A stretch of 64,000 bases of DNA, from assembly GCF_035515035.1 (NCBI RefSeq), contig NZ_DATJCA010000021.1, forward strand, positions 1 to 64,000. The letters run 5' to 3'. Positions 59,990-64,000 of this stretch are shown piece after piece. Position 1 is the first letter of the stretch. Each line of letters starts with the position of its first letter. The translations under genes were made by a program, and so were the position numbers. The notes beneath the pieces are model-generated. The model did not search any database. It was given only the letters and a program-made list of their open reading frames with translations, and was not told the origin of the DNA. This DNA comes from Gelidibacter sp035515035. GTDB lineage: Bacteria > Bacteroidota > Bacteroidia > Flavobacteriales > Flavobacteriaceae.

Positions 59990-61006
59990 ATGAAACACAA
60001 AGTTCTTTTTTTAGTGACAGTCTTAAGTCTTTTGAGCTTTACTTCAAATGCACAGCGTGGCGTGAGAATTGGGTATATAGATACTGAATATATTTTACAA
60101 AATGTGCCTGAATACCAAGATGCCACGGCACAATTGGACACAAAGGTTCTTCAATGGAAGTCTGATGTAGAACAGCGTTTAGCCGCCTTGGAGCAAAAAA
60201 AATCACAGCTCAACAATGAGCGCGTGCTTTTAACCAAGGAGTTATATGAAGAGCGTTTTGAAGACATCAGTTTTGAGGAAAAGGAAATTTTGGACTATCA
60301 ACAAAAGCGTTTCGGTCCCAATGGCGATTTGATGATTCAAAAGACACAGTTGATCCAGCCTATTCAAGATCAGATTTTCGCAGCAGTGCAGGAAATTGCA
60401 GGAAGTAGAGAATATGATTTTATTTTTGACAGATCAGCTGACGTGGTGATGTTATTTGCCGCAGAGCGTTTTGACCTTAGTGAATTAGTGCTGAGAAGCA
60501 TCACCCGGTCTTCAAAACGTACGCAAGCACAAACTAAATCTGAACGAAGAGCGGCAGCCGAAGAAGATGTTGTGCCCGTTATCAATAAGGAGTTGGATGC
60601 CCGTGAACAAGCTTTGGATGAAAAACAGAGTGAGCGTGTAAAAGCAGTAGAAGCGAGAAGAGCGGAGCAGCAAGCAACACGAGATTCCATAAAAGCTGAT
60701 GTTGAAGCCAGACGCCAAAAAATATTGGAAGACAGAGCAAAAGCCAAGGCTGAAAGAGAAAATAAAAACAACCCTCAGGACAGTACATCAGTGACGGCTG
60801 AAGAAAAAAGCAAAACTGCTGTGGAGAGCACCAAAAAAACGACAGCACAAATGGCCGAGGAAAAGAGACAACAACAAGCTGCTGATCGTGAGGCCCGACA
60901 AAAAGAACTTGACGAACGCAGAAATAAAATATTAGAAGAACGCAGAAAAGCAAAAGAAGAACGTGATGCTCAGAAAAAATCTAAAGATTCCGTTCCAGAA
61001 AAATAA
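59990..61006 (+). CDS. OmpH/Skp-like periplasmic chaperone with long charged tail
   Basis: The 338-residue protein has a signal peptide (to about 21) and an OmpH core to about residue 170 (VRIGYIDTEYILQNVPEYQD, then KVLQWKSDVEQRLAALEQKK). A C-terminal extension of about 165 residues is almost all Lys/Glu/Arg/Ala coiled coil (KAKAERENKNNPQDS, EARQKELDERRNKILEERRK). Skp-like proteins chaperone unfolded outer membrane proteins. The tail resembles the central stalk of TolA and is longer than in typical OmpH. It sits 171 bases after bamA. Confidence 0.88.
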   Translation: MKHKVLFLVTVLSLLSFTSNAQRGVRIGYIDTEYILQNVPEYQDATAQLDTKVLQWKSDVEQRLAALEQKKSQLNNERVLLTKELYEERFEDISFEEKEILDYQQKRFGPNGDLMIQKTQLIQPIQDQIFAAVQEIAGSREYDFIFDRSADVVMLFAAERFDLSELVLRSITRSSKRTQAQTKSERRAAAEEDVVPVINKELDAREQALDEKQSERVKAVEARRAEQQATRDSIKADVEARRQKILEDRAKAKAERENKNNPQDSTSVTAEEKSKTAVESTKKTTAQMAEEKRQQQAADREARQKELDERRNKILEERRKAKEERDAQKKSKDSVPEK

Positions 61007-61052
61007 TAAATAAAAACAATTAATAATTATAACACGTAATACTATTTTAAAA

Positions 61053-61562
61053 ATGAAACATTTTAAGACCCTTTTATTTGCAGGACTACTTTTCATTGGA
61101 GCAACTAGCTTCACTAATGCTCAAAGTAAAATTGCTCATATCAACACACAAGAGCTTATTAAAGCAATGCCAGCAATGAAAAGTGCTCAAGCAGAATTAG
61201 AGAAACTGCAAAAAACGTATGAGACTGAAATTCAAACAATGGCAACTGAACTTCAAAACAAAATGAAACAGTACCAAGCTGAAGTTGAAAGTAAGACTGA
61301 CGAAGAGAATGCTAAAAGATCTCAAGAAGTACAAGGTATGCAACAGAGTATTCGTGAATACCAAAATACAGCTCAACAAGATCTTCAAAAGAAAGAATTT
61401 GACTTGTTAAAACCAATTACTGACAAAGCTGAAGCATCTATCCAAAAAGTTGCAAAAGCTCAAGGTTTTCAGTACGTATTGGATTCATCTCCAGGTTCAG
61501 GTGTGATCTTGGCTGAAGGAAAAGACCTTACAGCAGATGTCAAAAAAGATTTAGGATTCTAA
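61053..61562 (+). CDS. OmpH/Skp-like periplasmic chaperone
   Basis: The 169-residue protein has a signal peptide (MKHFKTLLFAGLLFIGATSF, cleavage near AQS) and the complete short OmpH pattern: SKIAHINTQELIKAMPAMKS, two coiled-coil arms (about 45-110), and KVAKAQGFQYVLDSSPGSGV. It is the typical trimeric chaperone form. It follows the longer paralogue by 46 bases, and a terminator follows it. Confidence 0.95.
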   Translation: MKHFKTLLFAGLLFIGATSFTNAQSKIAHINTQELIKAMPAMKSAQAELEKLQKTYETEIQTMATELQNKMKQYQAEVESKTDEENAKRSQEVQGMQQSIREYQNTAQQDLQKKEFDLLKPITDKAEASIQKVAKAQGFQYVLDSSPGSGVILAEGKDLTADVKKDLGF

Positions 61563-61593
61563 AACTATTTTAGATCGTAACAAAATTTTATAT

Positions 61594-61622
61594 GGAAAGC
61601 CACTTTTAATGAGTGGCTTTCC
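61594..61622 (+). terminator. Terminator after the second ompH
   Basis: GGAAAGCCAC and GTGGCTTTCC form a 10-bp stem with a nine-base loop, followed by TATTTTTG. It ends the porG-bamA-ompH transcript 12 bases before murI. Confidence 0.75.
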
Positions 61623-61634
61623 TATTTTTGTATT

Positions 61635-62414
61635 ATGAGCACGCAACCAATTGGCATCTTTGACTCAGGTATTGGTGGGACTTCGATTTTTAAGGAGATT
61701 AAGGCCCTCCTTCCTAACGAGCATACTATTTATTTGGCAGATAGTTTTAACGCCCCCTATGGCAATAAAACTCAACAGGAAATCATTGATTTGAGCATTA
61801 AGAATACAGAGTTGCTAATTCAGAAAAACTGTAAGCTCATTGTCGTGGCTTGTAATACTGCAACAACCAATGCCATCACCACTTTAAGAGATTCCTACAA
61901 CCTTCCGTTTATAGGTATTGAACCAGCCATTAAACCAGCCGCCTTAAGTACACAAACAAAAGCGATTGGAATTTTGGCAACCAAAGGGACGCTCAGCAGT
62001 GAGTTGTTTCATAAAACAACAGACCTCTATAGTAATGGTATAAAAGTAATAGAACAAGTTGGCGAAGGAATTGTGTCACTTATTGAGGAGGGGAAGACCA
62101 ATAGTGAGGAAATGAAAACCTTACTCCTCACCTATTTGAAGCCTATGCTAGATGCAAATATTGACTATCTGGTTTTAGGCTGTACGCACTATCCTTACCT
62201 CATCCCGTTATTGTTGGACCTATTGCCCAGCCGCGTTAAAATAATCGATTCAGGGCAAGCTGTAGCGCGTCAAACAAAATCCGTATTGGAACAACATGAT
62301 CTTATGAACACCGTATCCACACACGGTGACAATAAATTTTATACCAACGGCACTGTTGAGGTTTTAACAGAGATTTTAGAGCGTAAATACAGCGTTCAAC
62401 ATTTGCAGTTTTAG
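61635..62414 (+). CDS. murI: Glutamate racemase
   Basis: The 259-residue enzyme makes D-glutamate for peptidoglycan. It has the N-terminal IGIFDSGIGGTSI, the catalytic cysteine pair in VVACNTATTNA and VLGCTHYPYLIPLL, and YLADSFNAPYGNK. The ATG is four bases after a TATTTTTG run that is also the terminator tail, so the gene may be read through from the ompH transcript or have a near-leaderless start. Confidence 0.95.
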   Translation: MSTQPIGIFDSGIGGTSIFKEIKALLPNEHTIYLADSFNAPYGNKTQQEIIDLSIKNTELLIQKNCKLIVVACNTATTNAITTLRDSYNLPFIGIEPAIKPAALSTQTKAIGILATKGTLSSELFHKTTDLYSNGIKVIEQVGEGIVSLIEEGKTNSEEMKTLLLTYLKPMLDANIDYLVLGCTHYPYLIPLLLDLLPSRVKIIDSGQAVARQTKSVLEQHDLMNTVSTHGDNKFYTNGTVEVLTEILERKYSVQHLQF

Positions 62415-62548
62415 GAATTAAATGATTTAGGATTTGGCTGAACGTACTTTTTCCTACGGACGGACTGCTGATTTTTGATAATTACTGACTATTCTATTTG
62501 CCAGAAGTCGTCCTGATTCTTAATTCTTGATTCTTTGTTCTCTTTTCT

Positions 62549-63067
62549 TTATTCATCCTTAAACCAACCCGAATACGTCACATAGTTTTCCGCAATCCGA
62601 TGGATTTCACCAGAGATCAATTCCGCACTAATATCTTTAACCTTTTTTGCAGGCACACCGGCGTAAATACTACCAGATTCAACTAGGGTATTTTTCGTGA
62701 CTACAGCACCTGCGGCAATAATACTATTGCTTTCTACAACGCAATCGTCCATAACAATGCTCCCCATCCCAATCAAGACATTATCGTGAATGGTACACCC
62801 ATGCACAATGGCATTATGGCCAATAGACACATTATTGCCAATCGTCGTAGGCGATTTTTGATAGGTAGCATGTATGACCGCACCATCCTGAATATTGACC
62901 TTATTTCCGATCTTAATATAATGCACATCGCCTCTGATGACCGCATTGAACCACACACTACATTCTGTTCCAATGGTGACCTCGCCTACAATGGTGGCAT
63001 TCTCTGCAATATAACAGTCGTCCGCTATTTGAGGATGTTTTCCGTTTACTGATTTTATAATGGGCAT
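62549..63067 (-). CDS. Gamma-class carbonic anhydrase family protein
   Basis: The 172-residue protein is a left-handed beta-helix of hexapeptide repeats (CSVWFNAVIRGDVHYIKIGN, IQDGAVIHATYQ, IGNNVSIGHNAIVHGCTI, VLIGMGSIVMD). Zinc-ligand-type histidines are present (HATYQ, GHNA, VHGC). It matches the YrdA/PaaY-type family, where carbonic anhydrase activity varies among members. It is convergent with murI and probably monocistronic. Confidence 0.9.
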   Translation of the reverse strand: MPIIKSVNGKHPQIADDCYIAENATIVGEVTIGTECSVWFNAVIRGDVHYIKIGNKVNIQDGAVIHATYQKSPTTIGNNVSIGHNAIVHGCTIHDNVLIGMGSIVMDDCVVESNSIIAAGAVVTKNTLVESGSIYAGVPAKKVKDISAELISGEIHRIAENYVTYSGWFKDE

Positions 63068-63436
63068 GAAAAATCCTTTTAGAAAGGGAATCCCAGAAAT
63101 ATAATTGAGATTCCTTTTGGGTTAATGTTATTTGTTGATGATTGTATTTTTCTGTGAAAATTTAATATCCTCCAAAAATGGAAGTTTTAAAATGAGATTC
63201 CTGCCTTCGCAAAAATTGAGGCTCTTTTCCATTTATTGTTTTAATAGTTGGCATGTTGGAAATTTCAAGTTTAAATTTTCGTGTTCGAATTCGAATTCAG
63301 ATTCCAGTTCAACTTCCATAAAATTAAGATAATACTTATGATTTTTAAAATACCAAAATTTCTGCCCACTACACCATCCAATGCTCGATCCCTTCCTTTT
63401 TATAAGACTGGAGACTGCATATTGAATACTGCCTAC
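63068..63436. other. Intergenic region before the PorP/SprF gene
   Basis: This 369-base gap lies between two minus-strand genes. AAAGGGAATC (63083-63092) and GATTCCTTTT (63109-63118) form a stem with a T-rich 3' side on the minus strand, possibly terminating the PorP/SprF gene. A decayed copy of the ATTCCCGC hairpin lies near 63198. I see no other gene. Confidence 0.5.
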
Positions 63437-64000
63437 CTAATTAACCGCTGGACAGGCACAATCATATCTCACTTTTTTACAATTAAAATTATAGCCCAAG
63501 GTCAACTGATGAAAACCACCATTATTAAAAACAACAGAATTTGCCTGATAAGAATAGGTATAGGCAAAAACAAAATTCTTATAATCCATACCTAAAAAAG
63601 GTGTAAAATATTGCAGATTTTGGCTGCTTACACCAGCTCCATTTGAAAATTCGGCACCGTCCAAACTTCGGCGATAGGAAATACCTCCCCATAATTTTCC
63701 GAAATCCATATCTTTATAAACCTTTGCGTTAACATCAATGGAAGATTCCTTTGTACCATCTCTATATAAAAACATTATGGAGGGTTCATAACTCCACTCA
63801 CTGCCGAATTTTTTAAAAACGTTTCCTGCACTGAATAACAGCGTTCTTAAATTATCATATCTAAAAATGCCGTTGGCATTAGAATTTACGCCATCGTTAT
63901 TCAATACGTTTTTTAGCGTGGCATGGGCATAAAAGTTTATTAAATGATAAGAGAATCCAAAATCGATATTAAAATTGGTGGCACTTTGTTCGATTCCTGA
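63437..64000 (-). CDS. PorP/SprF family type IX secretion membrane protein (partial, 5' end beyond window)
   Basis: The minus-strand frame is open to the window edge, so the gene extends past 64000. At the edge the translated sequence reads SGIEQSATNFNIDFGFSYHL, then FYAHATLKNVLNNDGVNSNA, with no stop. The C-terminal part (FGSEWSYEPSIMFLYRDGTK, KLWGGISYRRSLDGAEF, LQYFTPFLGMDYKNFVFAYT, FHQLTLGYNFNCKKVRY) is typical of PorP/SprF barrels, which interact with type IX secreted proteins and gliding adhesins. It ends in cysteines (CACPAVN). Confidence 0.85.
   Translation of the reverse strand, partial: SGIEQSATNFNIDFGFSYHLINFYAHATLKNVLNNDGVNSNANGIFRYDNLRTLLFSAGNVFKKFGSEWSYEPSIMFLYRDGTKESSIDVNAKVYKDMDFGKLWGGISYRRSLDGAEFSNGAGVSSQNLQYFTPFLGMDYKNFVFAYTYSYQANSVVFNNGGFHQLTLGYNFNCKKVRYDCACPAVN

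Noticed and set aside
60370..60771. A 133-residue minus-strand open frame opposite the long OmpH-like gene
   Set aside because: It is the mirror of the Lys/Glu/Arg/Ala-rich codons of the real gene and has a Ser/Ala/Leu-rich shadow composition.
61623..61630. TATTTTTG as a promoter of murI
   Set aside because: It forms the T-tract of the preceding terminator and has no -33 element. It is left as ambiguous and not annotated as a promoter.
1..64000. CRISPR arrays, rRNA genes and tmRNA
   Set aside because: No regularly spaced identical repeats, rRNA blocks or tmRNA-like structure were seen on reading both strands.

Overview
The window looks like a chromosomal segment of a member of the Flavobacteriaceae (Bacteroidota). 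The DNA is AT-rich. Several promoters fit the Bacteroidota pattern TTG-N19..22-TAnnTTTG, and few genes have a recognisable Shine-Dalgarno sequence. The primary sigma factor is short and lacks region 1.1. Lineage-typical families are present: DUF5686, DUF6089/PorG, PorP/SprF, a 2TM domain, and OmpH pairs behind BamA. The type IX secretion components (PorG, PorP/SprF) point the same way. No rRNA and no CRISPR array were seen.

Layout. 1-5.7 kb (minus strand): an MgtC/DUF4010-type membrane protein with an App1-like phosphatase, then a membrane pyrophosphatase and a soluble pyrophosphatase. 6-10.5 kb: envelope proteins (a beta-barrel protein, a lipoprotein, a DUF5686 protein). 10.5-14 kb: pyruvate dehydrogenase E1 beta, and divergently the electron-transfer flavoprotein etfB-etfA. 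14-20.4 kb: a nucleotide/folate group (bifunctional nuclease, nucleoside transporter with an extra N-terminal domain, thyA, a membrane-anchored dihydrofolate reductase fusion) followed by a ClC channel. 20.4-24.4 kb: a flavoprotein, an acetyltransferase, fabD, lspA. 24.7-29.9 kb: an aminotransferase-galE-amidohydrolase operon, Kdo transferase and a small lipoprotein.

30.0-35.44 kb: a 5.4-kb integrative element inserted at the 3' end of a tRNA-Leu gene. It is bounded by a 22-bp direct repeat. It carries a tyrosine recombinase, a cargo gene of unknown function, an RteC-like protein, an excisionase-like HTH protein, a small unknown protein and a replication-initiator-like protein. It also has an origin-like GC-rich tract and an 18-bp repeat near each end. 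The host tRNA terminator is now stranded on the far side of the element, and the element supplies a substitute terminator next to the tRNA. This is the most distinctive feature of the window.

35.4-41 kb: tRNA-Leu, tRNA-Gly, mutS, a SpoU methyltransferase, and a FolK-deoxynucleoside kinase fusion. 41-48 kb: an AsmA-like protein, rpoD-rpsU, a DUF2797 protein and a GH3-family protein. 48-52 kb: tig, clpP and clpX on the minus strand. 52-54 kb: pdxJ, a hydrolase and a small membrane protein. 54-62.4 kb: a plus-strand envelope-biogenesis cluster (CBS protein, nadK, porG, uppS, bamA, two ompH genes, murI). 62.5-64 kb: a gamma carbonic anhydrase-like protein and the 3' part of a PorP/SprF gene that runs off the window.

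Apart from the integrated element, most of the window is ordinary core genome. Two unusual fusions (2TM-DHFR, FolK-dNK), an unusual domain addition (NupC) and a family of small intergenic palindromes also merit attention.
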